NCBI GenBank assembly: GCA_964625145.1
Contig: CAZVAQ010000206.1
Location: 1-5,162, forward strand
Direction: 5' to 3'
From: CAYTRP01 sp964625145
GTDB taxonomy: Bacteria > Sumerlaeota > Sumerlaeia > SLMS01 > JAHLLQ01
Length of the DNA: 5,162 nt
Made by a program: the position numbers and the translations under genes. The notes under the pieces were generated by a model. The model worked only from the letters and a program-made list of their open reading frames with translations, was not told the DNA's origin and ran no database searches. Shown here in pieces: positions 1 through 5,162 of the stretch. Position 1 is the first letter of the stretch, and each line of letters opens with the position of its first letter.

Positions 1-704
1 AACCCATACTCATGCTCCACATCCGGCCCATACGGCGCGCGGCTGAGGAACGTGCCGGTCTCGGGGTTGTACCAGCGTTGGTACATGTACGTCAGGTCGG
101 TGAGCCCATCGATTTCCTTCGTGTTGTGCGCCCAGCCGGATCGCTGCCCGCCCCAGACGCCGGTCTCCCAATCGCCCAGCCTGTTGCCCCAGGCGTCGGC
201 ATGATGCACCGCCGCCACGTCGCCATTCGCGTCCGTCTCGGCAAGCACGGAGCCGACCTGGTCGTAGGCAAACCACCGGTCGGTGGCCGTGTAGGTCGTC
301 GGGCTGATGGTCCGCGAACGCAGAATGTGTCCCACCGCGCCCGGGCCGAGTGTGTTGCGTTGGATGGTGATGGAGTTGGAGAAGGAAAGCTCCCCAGCCA
401 GCATTGGATCGCCCGACGGCGTGTGGCGCAATCGCGCGGAGGTGACGAACATCGGCATGAAGTTCTTTACGCCGGATGGTTGCTTGAACTCCTTGGCATC
501 CTTGTACCAATTGCGTTCGAGACGCGTCCACATGGGATTGCTTGATCCGTCCTGCTGGTCGAATTCCCCGGCCCGCCTGAAAAGGACTCCCGCGCTGGCC
601 TTTCGCGTCGGCTCCTTCGCCAGGATGCGCCGATCGCCGGAATCATAGGCGTGGGCGGTCTCCAGCGGATCAATGGTCAGCAGCGACATGGATCGAGCCC
701 TCAT
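1..704 (-). CDS. RHS/YD-repeat protein, C-terminal core fragment (3' end beyond window)
   Basis: I translated the open minus-strand frame directly; it has no stop down to position 1. The protein contains features of RHS-family polymorphic-toxin or cell-surface proteins: YDQVGSVLAETDANG (the family's 'DxxGSVxxxTDxxG' strand), HADAWGN (usual YDAxGN), and near the edge GLTDLTYMYQRWYNPETG followed by TFLSRAPYGPD, which matches the conserved RHS core before the variable tip. Only about 234 residues are visible; family members usually have many hundreds of residues ahead of this point, so the N-terminal repeats and any secretion signal are missing. An in-frame TGA at 716-714 sets the upstream limit. 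Starts available are ATG at 704 or ATG at 689; the second has GAGGG eight bases ahead. The upstream sequence is an insertion-sequence remnant, so this is probably the stump of a broken gene rather than a complete one. Any toxin tip and immunity gene would lie left of the window. The family call is firm; whether it is expressed is unknown. Confidence 0.82.
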   Translation of the reverse strand, partial: MRARSMSLLTIDPLETAHAYDSGDRRILAKEPTRKASAGVLFRRAGEFDQQDGSSNPMWTRLERNWYKDAKEFKQPSGVKNFMPMFVTSARLRHTPSGDPMLAGELSFSNSITIQRNTLGPGAVGHILRSRTISPTTYTATDRWFAYDQVGSVLAETDANGDVAAVHHADAWGNRLGDWETGVWGGQRSGWAHNTKEIDGLTDLTYMYQRWYNPETGTFLSRAPYGPDVEHEYG

Positions 705-713
705 GGAACAGCC

Positions 714-1040
714 TCATGGGTGCCAAGAATCGAACGCCGATGCAAGCGGTGAGTCACGGTTCGACCAAGTGCGTGGTTCCTTGGGCCCGCGCCTCTTGGG
801 CTCCAGAGCGGCCGGACCGCCCTGCTCAAACTCCCGCCGCCAAGCCACGAGATGGGCGCTGTAAAGCCCCTCGCGACGCAGCAAGGCACCGACGCCGCCG
901 GACTTTTTGGCCTCAGCGGCCTCGCGCACGATGCGCAGCTTGTACTCGCGCGTGAACGTGCGCCGCGTGGCCTTGGGGACCACCTCCGCGCCGGGAGCAT
1001 CCTTGGGTTTGCTGCCGTTGCGATCTTCCACGATGGTCAA
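714..1040 (-). pseudogene. IS3-family transposase OrfA, truncated remnant
   Basis: The 108-residue product has a basic helix-turn-helix region at about residues 26-75, with RRTFTREYKLRIVREA, GALLRREGLYSAHLVAWRR and then PKRRGPK. This is the DNA-binding OrfA of IS3-type elements, which recognises the terminal repeats. In intact copies the GPK segment is followed by a leucine-zipper-like helix and a frameshift into OrfB, which carries the DDE integrase core. Here the sequence after residue about 89 (near position 773) becomes unrelated (RTWSNRDSPLAS) and ends at TGA 716-714. No OrfB or DDE motif follows; RHS sequence does. The element is therefore immobile by itself. The start is uncertain: TTG at 1040, preceded by a GAGAGAGGG purine tract, or GTG at 1031. 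The stop is in the same frame as the downstream RHS fragment. Confidence 0.8.
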
Positions 1041-1077
1041 CCTGCCCTCTCTCCGCCCAGTCAGTAAACGTTCAGCA
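771..1077 (-). mobile_element. Remnant of an IS3-family insertion sequence (left-end part)
   Basis: This covers the surviving transposase OrfA plus its short upstream leader. IS3-family elements start with TG, and a plausible outer end on the minus strand is TGAACGTTTACTGAC beginning at 1074, or three bases further out at 1077 (TGCTGAACG). No matching right-end inverted repeat or target duplication could be identified, as expected for a deleted element. The inner limit near 771 is set only by where OrfA stops resembling its family. The boundaries are therefore approximate. Confidence 0.5.
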
Positions 1078-1110
1078 CGAGTGTCTCGAGGGGTATAGGC
1101 AGGTAGGGAA

Positions 1111-2610
1111 CTACAACAATCTCGTTCGCACTTTGTCGTCCAGTTCGTGATACTTGCACGGCTGCTCCGCCAGCAGCTTGCGGAAGCGGGCTTGTTGGTC
1201 GTCGCTTTCGAACTCGAAGGCGATCATGGCGCGGCCGACGCGTTCGCCGGTGTAAAGGTAGTTGAAGTAGCAGATGTTTGCGGTGCCGCGCATGTGGTTG
1301 AGGAAATCGCGCAGGGCGCCGGCGCGTTCGGGGAACTCCAGCCGCAGGAACATCGGGTTGTGCAGCAGCTCCGGATTCCAGCGCACCATGCGGAACTCCA
1401 CGTCGTCCTGCGAGGTGACTTCCTCCACGGGGATGTCGTTTTCGCGGGCGCGGCGTTCCATCAGTTCGAACTCCGGCGGTGAAGCTTCCAGCCCAATCAC
1501 GTAGCGCGCGATGTCCGGGTCGTTCTTGCCGTATTGGAACTCGATGATGTTGAGTCCGTCGAGGACGGTTTCCAGCAACCGCACCAGCGTGCCGGGCCGT
1601 TCGCCGATGGTGAAGCGGTAGTAGCGGCGCTTGTGCGCGCCGATGCCGGCGGAGCGCACGATGCGCGACAATTGGCCAAAGTCCACGTTCGCGCCACAGA
1701 GCACTGTCAGTACGCGCTGGCCCTCCGCGCGGTCGGCATCCTTCATCAATCCTGCCACGCCCATGGCGCCCGCGGGTTCGGCCAGACACCGCGCGCCCTC
1801 CCAGATGGCCTGGATCGCCGCGCAGACTTCCTCGTTGGTGACGGTGATGAACTCGTCGATCAGCTCGTGACACAGTGGCATCGTCAGGTCGCCCGCCTTG
1901 CCGACTGCCGTGCCGTCGCAGAAGACATCGACATAATCCAGGGCCACAGGTTTGCCTGCCTTGATGGCAGCCTGCATGGAGGCCTGGTCGACGCCCTCCA
2001 CGCCGACGATGCGAATGCCGGGGTAGTAGTACTTGAGCCAACACGCCACCGACGCCGCCATGCCGCCGCCGCCGACCTGGAGGTACGCCACGTCGAACGG
2101 CCCATGGCCGGACATGACCACCTCATCGGCCAGCGTTCCCTGTCCGCCCATGGTGCGCAGGTCGTCGTAGGCGTGGATGAAGATGCGGCCGGTCTCGAGC
2201 TTCTTCTCGTGCGCGGCGCGCGAGGCATCCTGGAAATCATCGCCCACGAGCACGATCTCCACCGCGTCGCCGCCGTGGCGCTTCACGGCATTCAGCTTCG
2301 TCGCGGGCGTGGACATGGGCATGAAGATCATGGCACTGACGCCCATGCGCCGTGCGGCCAGCGCCACGCCCTGGGCATGGTTCCCGGCCGAGGCGCAGAT
2401 GACGCCGGCCGCGCGTTCCTCGTCGGTCAGCAACGCCATCCGGTTCGTCGCGCCGCGCCATTTGTAGGAATAGATCGGCGAGATGTCCTCGCGCTTGATC
2501 CACACCTCCGCGTCGATGGGGAGCGACAACCGCTCCGTCGGCGTGGGGGAGCCGATGGTATAGACGCGTTGCCGCGCGTGGAGGATTTCCTGGAAGAGTT
2601 GATTTCGCAT
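1111..2610 (-). CDS. ilvA: Threonine ammonia-lyase (threonine dehydratase), biosynthetic type
   Basis: This cytoplasmic, PLP-dependent enzyme deaminates L-threonine to 2-oxobutanoate, the first step of isoleucine synthesis. The 499 residues are close to the E. coli enzyme (about 514) and appear complete. The catalytic domain (about 1-320) shows the Schiff-base lysine K50 in SPIYSYKWRGA, the substrate loop SAGNHAQG (74-81), the glycine-rich phosphate loop GGGG (180-183), EPAGA (278-282) and CGAN (305-308). The C-terminal regulatory half has two ACT-like modules, about 329-400 (YRFTIGERPGTL) and 418-495 (LRLEFPERAGALRDFLN). These bind isoleucine or valine in the known family, so feedback control by isoleucine is expected. 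Two details differ from textbook copies: Cys305 where Ser is usual (SGAN), and Trp after the catalytic Lys where Leu is common. The ATG at 2610 fits the family's N-terminus, but no clear Shine-Dalgarno sequence precedes it. The gene lies 73 bp downstream of the prenyl synthase. Catabolic threonine dehydratases have a different C-terminal arrangement, so the biosynthetic form is favoured. Confidence 0.95.
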   Translation of the reverse strand: MRNQLFQEILHARQRVYTIGSPTPTERLSLPIDAEVWIKREDISPIYSYKWRGATNRMALLTDEERAAGVICASAGNHAQGVALAARRMGVSAMIFMPMSTPATKLNAVKRHGGDAVEIVLVGDDFQDASRAAHEKKLETGRIFIHAYDDLRTMGGQGTLADEVVMSGHGPFDVAYLQVGGGGMAASVACWLKYYYPGIRIVGVEGVDQASMQAAIKAGKPVALDYVDVFCDGTAVGKAGDLTMPLCHELIDEFITVTNEEVCAAIQAIWEGARCLAEPAGAMGVAGLMKDADRAEGQRVLTVLCGANVDFGQLSRIVRSAGIGAHKRRYYRFTIGERPGTLVRLLETVLDGLNIIEFQYGKNDPDIARYVIGLEASPPEFELMERRARENDIPVEEVTSQDDVEFRMVRWNPELLHNPMFLRLEFPERAGALRDFLNHMRGTANICYFNYLYTGERVGRAMIAFEFESDDQQARFRKLLAEQPCKYHELDDKVRTRLL

Positions 2611-2683
2611 GGACTCAGGTTTCTAGGGAAAAGACTGATGAAGCACAGAGATGCCCCAGCCACTTTAATTTGAATTCCACTCT
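2611..2683 (-). other. Short spacer between the prenyl synthase and ilvA
   Basis: This 73-bp gap is less GC-rich than the flanking genes and includes an AATTCAAATTAAAG stretch on the minus strand. I see no hairpin with a T run that would act as a terminator, and no convincing -35/-10 pair. The sequence therefore allows read-through from the prenyl synthase into ilvA but does not prove it. Confidence 0.4.
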
Positions 2684-3694
2684 TCAGTTCTTTCTTCCCA
2701 CAAGATAGCGACAAATGTCTTCCAGCAATCCCTTCAAGCCTGCCGGCAGGGACTGGATCGCTTCGAGGCCCTGCGTCTCCAACTCGCGGCACAGTAGCTC
2801 TGCCGCGTCCATGGCGCCGGAAGATTGCAGCAAGGCGATTGCTTCCTCCACCATGGCCTCGGTGGTCTGCGCGCGCGGGGCGTCCAGGATCGCGCGCAGT
2901 CGATCGCGCTGCGTGTGGCCAAGGTGCGCCGAGGCATGCGCCACGAGGAAGGAGCGCTTCCCCTCGCGGATGTCGCTGCCGATGGCGTCGCGTCCCTTGG
3001 CGGGGGAGAGGTCGAGTAGGTCATCGCGCACCTGATACATCGGGCCGATGGCGCGGCCATAGGCGCGGATGGCGTCGAGTACATCGTCGCCGGCACCGGC
3101 CACCATCGCTCCGCCCAACATCGGCGCGGCGAGGTAGTAGCCTGTCTTCTCGCTGACAAGGCGCGTGTATTCCTCCACGCCGATCATGCCCGCGCGTGCG
3201 GAAATGTCGAGCGATTGGCCGATGTGCGTGTGGTCCAGCGTCTCGGACATCAGGCGGATCAACCGCAGGCGCAAGGCGTCGTCCATTTCGCCGTCGTGGG
3301 CGAGGGTCGAGACGACCTTGCAGAAGATGTAATCGCCGATATTGATCCCATGGGGAAGGCCGTAGTGCTTCCAGACCGTGGGGCGGCCGCGGCGAATCTC
3401 GTCGCCATCCTCGATGTCGTCGTGCACGAGGGCGAAATTGTGCATCAGTTCGATGGCACAGGCAAAGGGCATGGCGCGGCGGGGATCGCCACCGAGGACC
3501 TCCGCGGTGGCCAAGCACATCACCGGGCGCAGGCGCTTGCCGCGCGCGGCCTCCGCGTCGTCCAGCCCCATGGCGTAGAGCACGCCGTCGTGGAGATTGG
3601 GAACGGCCTCCTCCCGGTTGATTGTCTCGCGCAGGGCGGCGTCCACCGCCGCGCCGTGCCGTTCCACCAATTCCCGCATCCTGCTGTCGCTCAC
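2684..3694 (-). CDS. Short-chain trans-prenyl diphosphate synthase (probably geranylgeranyl diphosphate synthase)
   Basis: This cytoplasmic isoprenoid enzyme condenses isopentenyl diphosphate with an allylic diphosphate, using Mg2+. The 336 residues contain all family landmarks: GKRLRP (52-57) for isopentenyl diphosphate binding, first aspartate-rich motif DDIED (92-96) followed by RRGRPT (101-106), GQ (159-160), SEKTG (181-185), and second aspartate-rich motif DDLLD (224-228) followed by a GSDIREGKRS segment. The first motif lacks the two-residue insertion typical of bacterial farnesyl diphosphate synthases, and the residue five before it is Phe87. In the established classification this is the type I (archaeal-like) geranylgeranyl pattern, so a C20 product is inferred; C15 or a longer product cannot be excluded. 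The start is GTG at 3694, because GGAGG lies five bases ahead; ATG at 3679 has weaker support. It may be the first gene of a two-gene transcript with ilvA. Possible uses of the product are carotenoids, quinone side chains or other lipids; the window does not show which. Confidence 0.93.
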   Translation of the reverse strand: MSDSRMRELVERHGAAVDAALRETINREEAVPNLHDGVLYAMGLDDAEAARGKRLRPVMCLATAEVLGGDPRRAMPFACAIELMHNFALVHDDIEDGDEIRRGRPTVWKHYGLPHGINIGDYIFCKVVSTLAHDGEMDDALRLRLIRLMSETLDHTHIGQSLDISARAGMIGVEEYTRLVSEKTGYYLAAPMLGGAMVAGAGDDVLDAIRAYGRAIGPMYQVRDDLLDLSPAKGRDAIGSDIREGKRSFLVAHASAHLGHTQRDRLRAILDAPRAQTTEAMVEEAIALLQSSGAMDAAELLCRELETQGLEAIQSLPAGLKGLLEDICRYLVGRKN

Positions 3695-3891
3695 GCCGTC
3701 CTCCGGAGCAGAAGTTGGGTGGGAAGATGGGCGCGGCCCGGGCCGGGGGCAAGGGGGAGGGTTGGGGATACGGCGAAGGCGGCTTTCGGCAGGAGAGCGG
3801 CATGTCTGACCGGGTAGAGGCGGCCGCGGTCTCGCAAATCCTCTCGCGACAACGATGTACGGAGATAGTCACGTGAGGCGGCTGGTCACGA

Positions 3892-3919
3892 AATTTAGGA
3901 ATCGTGCAACATGCGACAA
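3892..3919 (-). promoter_or_regulatory. Possible promoter for the prenyl synthase transcript
   Basis: On the minus strand, TTGTCG (3919-3914) and TAAATT (3897-3892) are separated by 16 bases and resemble a sigma-70 -35/-10 pair. Transcription would begin near 3885 and leave a leader of about 190 bases before the GTG at 3694. The match is partial and the organism's promoter consensus is unknown. Confidence 0.28.
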
Positions 3920-4006
3920 AATATTAATCATCGTGAAGATCCTGATTGACTCGAATGGGCATTTGGGCGTTCGAGGCATAGTGCACATAGGTGAGCCATG
4001 ACTTCC

Positions 4007-4011
4007 GGAGG
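4007..4011 (+). promoter_or_regulatory. Ribosome binding site GGAGG for the first membrane-protein gene
   Basis: A perfect GGAGG lies eight bases before the ATG at 4020. This fixes the start and the reading frame of the gene before the assembly gap. The frame that is open after the gap has no such site in front of its upstream starts, so the gene's true start is 4020 even though the later sequence reads in another frame. Confidence 0.75.
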
Positions 4012-4019
4012 TTTCACGC

Positions 4020-4752
4020 ATGCTTTTGGGAACCGGCGGTGCCATTTTTGGCGGTGTGGTGGGTGCCATCATCTGGGCTGGGGTCATGTACTTCGCCCAC
4101 ATGGAGGCGGCTTTCGTCGCGTGGATTATCGGCGGGCTGGTGNNNNNNNNNNGCGGCGGCGGCCGCGGCGGGGGCGCGCGCGGGGGGGGGGGGGGGCCGC
4201 CCGGGGCCCCGGGGCGGCCGGGCGCCCATCATGGGCTTGATCTGCGGATTGATTGCCGCGGTCAGCATCTTCGGCGGGCGGGCCGTTGGGTACCAATTCA
4301 TCGACCGCGACACGATGTCGGCGATGGAGGATGAGATGTATGGGGTGAATGAGGATGAGGACCGCGATCTTTATGAGGAGATCATGGAGGACGCGCGCTT
4401 GTTTCGCAATGTCAAAGGGGACGACGCCACCAAGGCCTTCATGGTCGCGCGCGACTACACGCTTGCCAGCAATCCCGCGCGCGTCTCGGATGATGAGATG
4501 TACGATTTCCTGGCGGAGTATGAGTACAACCTGCGCTCGTGGGGCGAATCTCCTCCGACCTATGAAGAGTGGTACGTGCAGTGGTACGAGCTTGAGGCGG
4601 ATGATGAGGAATACCCGGGCGAGGAATCCCAATCGGGAATTGGCAGGCTGCTGGGCTCGATCGGCCTGTTTGATATCATCTTCATCTTCCTGGGCGTCAG
4701 CACGGCGTTCCAGATGGTGGCCAGCCGTCGGCAGGGGAACATGTATTCATAG
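4020..4752 (+). CDS. Glycine-rich membrane protein with acidic domain, unknown function; interrupted by assembly gap
   Basis: I do not recognise this gene. Before the gap, 41 residues from ATG 4020 form a glycine-rich membrane segment (GGAIFGGVVGAIIWAGVMYF) and the start of a second (FVAWIIGGLV). After the gap the frame is shifted: from 4231 it encodes MGLICGLIAAVSIFGG, a third hydrophobic segment. A strongly acidic soluble stretch follows, with 14 Asp/Glu in the 30 residues coded by about 4303-4392, then tyrosine- and tryptophan-rich sequence (YEEWYVQWYE). A final membrane segment (LLGSIGLFDIIFIFLGVSTAF, about 4642-4719) ends in a short basic tail and TAG at 4750-4752. The downstream paralogue shows the two halves belong to one gene: GGLV and MG[LV]ICGLIAA are separated there by 13 residues, which would give a product of about 227 residues here. 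The apparent frameshift is thus most likely an artefact. The topology suggests an inner-membrane protein with an acidic loop of about 110 residues between membrane segments three and four. Confidence 0.72.
4143..4152. other. Assembly gap (10 N)
   Basis: Ten consecutive unknown bases interrupt the first membrane-protein gene. A run of exactly ten is commonly a placeholder and need not be the true gap length. Confidence 0.99.
4153..4227. other. G/C-only low-complexity block beside the gap, probable sequencing artefact
   Basis: Seventy-five consecutive bases contain no A or T, including 15 G in a row (4182-4196) and stacked GCGGCGG, CGCGCG, GGGGCCCC units. Read in any frame it gives only Gly/Ala/Arg/Pro. 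The paralogous gene has ordinary mixed sequence at this place, coding 13 residues that include FCALFMGARG. The block directly adjoins the N run and spoils the reading frame, so low-quality contig-end sequence is the best explanation. Confidence 0.8.
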
Positions 4753-4815
4753 GGCCATGTGGTAGTTGAATGGCCGACTCTTGCAACTTGACCCATCGCG
4801 CGGCGGCGGGTCCCC

Positions 4816-4824
4816 TGTTATTAT
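4816..4824 (+). promoter_or_regulatory. Possible extended -10 promoter for the second membrane-protein gene
   Basis: TGTTATTAT matches the extended -10 pattern TGnTATnAT. No -35 box sits at normal spacing; TTGACC at 4788-4793 is about 25 bases away. If used, transcription would start near 4831 with a very short leader before the ribosome site GAGGG (4834-4838). Read-through from the upstream gene is an alternative, since the 95-bp gap shows no clear terminator. Confidence 0.28.
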
Positions 4825-4847
4825 TCCAAAATCGAGGGATCATTCCC

Positions 4848-5162
4848 ATGAATCCAGCACGCGTGGTGGCCGGGATTGTTGGGGCTGTTGTTGGTGGTGT
4901 GGTCGGGGCTCTCATCTGGGGCGGCGTCATTTATTTCGCGAACTACGAAATCGGCTTCATTGCATGGGGGGTGGGCGGATTGGTGGGATTTTGCGCTCTT
5001 TTCATGGGGGCCCGGGGGATTGGGATGGGCGTCATCTGCGGCCTCATCGCCGCGCTCAGCATCTGTGGCGGCAAGGTGGCCGGTTTTCAGTTCATGGCTG
5101 CCAACTATTCAAACAGCGCGGAATATCGAGCCGACCTGCGGAAGTTGTACGATCAATACACG
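4848..5162 (+). CDS. Glycine-rich membrane protein, tandem paralogue, unknown function (3' end beyond window)
   Basis: The ATG at 4848 follows GAGGG (4834-4838) at nine bases. The frame stays open for 105 codons to the window edge. I do not recognise a named family. Three hydrophobic segments are visible: about 5-30 (GAVVGGVVGALIWGGVIYF, with small-residue GxxxG spacing), 36-55 (GFIAWGVGGLVGFCALFMG) and 60-82 (MGVICGLIAALSICGGKVAG). A hydrophilic stretch then begins (NSAEYRADLRKLYDQYT). It aligns without large gaps to the gene 95 bp upstream: GVVGA[IL]IW.GV.YFA, F[VI]AW..GGLV and MG[LV]ICGLIAA.SI.GG are shared, while the soluble part diverges at once and is less acidic. This points to an old tandem duplication in which the membrane part is conserved and the soluble part has changed. 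An integral inner-membrane location is inferred; function is unknown. Confidence 0.78.
   Translation, partial: MNPARVVAGIVGAVVGGVVGALIWGGVIYFANYEIGFIAWGVGGLVGFCALFMGARGIGMGVICGLIAALSICGGKVAGFQFMAANYSNSAEYRADLRKLYDQYT

Larger units (their letters stand above)
3695..4019. other. Divergent intergenic region, no gene seen
   Basis: This 325-bp region separates the leftward prenyl synthase from the rightward membrane-protein genes. The part next to the synthase (about 3700-3800) is very GC-rich and contains no protein-like frame of its own. The part at about 3888-3950 is clearly richer in A and T than anything else in the window, including AAATTTAGGAAT and AAAATATTAATCATC, and is the natural place for promoters of both directions. 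Small inverted repeats are present: CACGA (3887-3891) with TCGTG (3902-3906), and AATCA (3926-3930) with TGATT (3943-3947). They are too short to call operators with confidence. Confidence 0.6.

Noticed and set aside
689..1040. Transposase-RHS fusion protein read through TGA (for example as selenocysteine)
   Set aside because: No selenocysteine insertion hairpin is evident, the roughly 55 bases around the stop resemble neither protein, and a deleted IS junction explains the arrangement.
1075..1110. Rho-independent terminator after ilvA
   Set aside because: Only a four-base CGAG/CTCG stem was found, and no T run follows on the minus strand.
1534..2673. Long plus-strand open frame (379 codons) opposite ilvA
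   Set aside because: It is the antisense shadow of a clear threonine dehydratase. It is rich in His, Arg, Ala and Asp, shows no domain, and is expected in GC-rich DNA.
3021..3872. Minus-strand 283-codon frame overlapping the prenyl synthase start
   Set aside because: Its product is Arg/Pro-rich low-complexity sequence, and it overlaps in another frame a gene whose catalytic motifs are all present.
4153..4227. G-quadruplex or Z-DNA regulatory element
   Set aside because: The G15 run and CGCGCG could form such structures on paper, but the block adjoins an assembly gap and replaces ordinary coding sequence in the paralogue, so an artefact is much more likely.
3991..4752. Single 253-residue gene running through the gap with an Ala/Gly/Arg-rich linker
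   Set aside because: The linker comes from the N run and the G/C-only block. The real start with GGAGG is ATG 4020 in another frame, as the paralogue confirms.
1..5162. CRISPR array, tRNA or rRNA genes
   Set aside because: No regularly spaced direct repeats, tRNA cloverleaf landmarks or conserved rRNA segments were seen on either strand by eye.

Overview
The window is a high-GC bacterial chromosome segment, most likely from a metagenome or draft assembly because it contains a run of N bases. Codon use is GC-rich throughout. The mix of an RHS/YD-repeat protein fragment, an IS3-type transposase remnant, biosynthetic enzymes and glycine-rich membrane proteins of unknown function would fit the PVC group (planctomycetes, verrucomicrobia and relatives) or a similar uncultured lineage. 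That placement is a guess, because no marker gene is present.

Positions 1-1110 (minus strand) are an accessory patch. The C-terminal part of an RHS-repeat protein, including the start of its conserved core, runs off the left edge. Just upstream of it lies the OrfA (helix-turn-helix) half of an IS3-family transposase. OrfA loses its usual C-terminus and no OrfB follows, so this is a dead insertion-sequence remnant. Its probable outer end lies about 35 bp from the end of ilvA.

Positions 1111-3694 (minus strand) hold two housekeeping genes in the same direction. The upstream gene is a short-chain trans-prenyl diphosphate synthase, probably making geranylgeranyl diphosphate. The downstream gene is ilvA, the threonine ammonia-lyase that starts isoleucine synthesis. 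They are 73 bp apart and could be co-transcribed, although their pathways are unrelated.

Positions 3695-4019 are a divergent intergenic region with a local AT-rich stretch at about 3888-3950 and weak promoter-like elements.

Positions 4020-5162 (plus strand) hold two tandem paralogous genes for small glycine-rich membrane proteins that I do not recognise. The first is interrupted by 10 N and an adjoining 75-base block made only of G and C. Comparison with the second copy indicates that this block is an assembly artefact which breaks the reading frame. The second copy runs off the right edge. This pair is the least explained part of the window. I do not see a clearly new defence, CRISPR or mobile system here.
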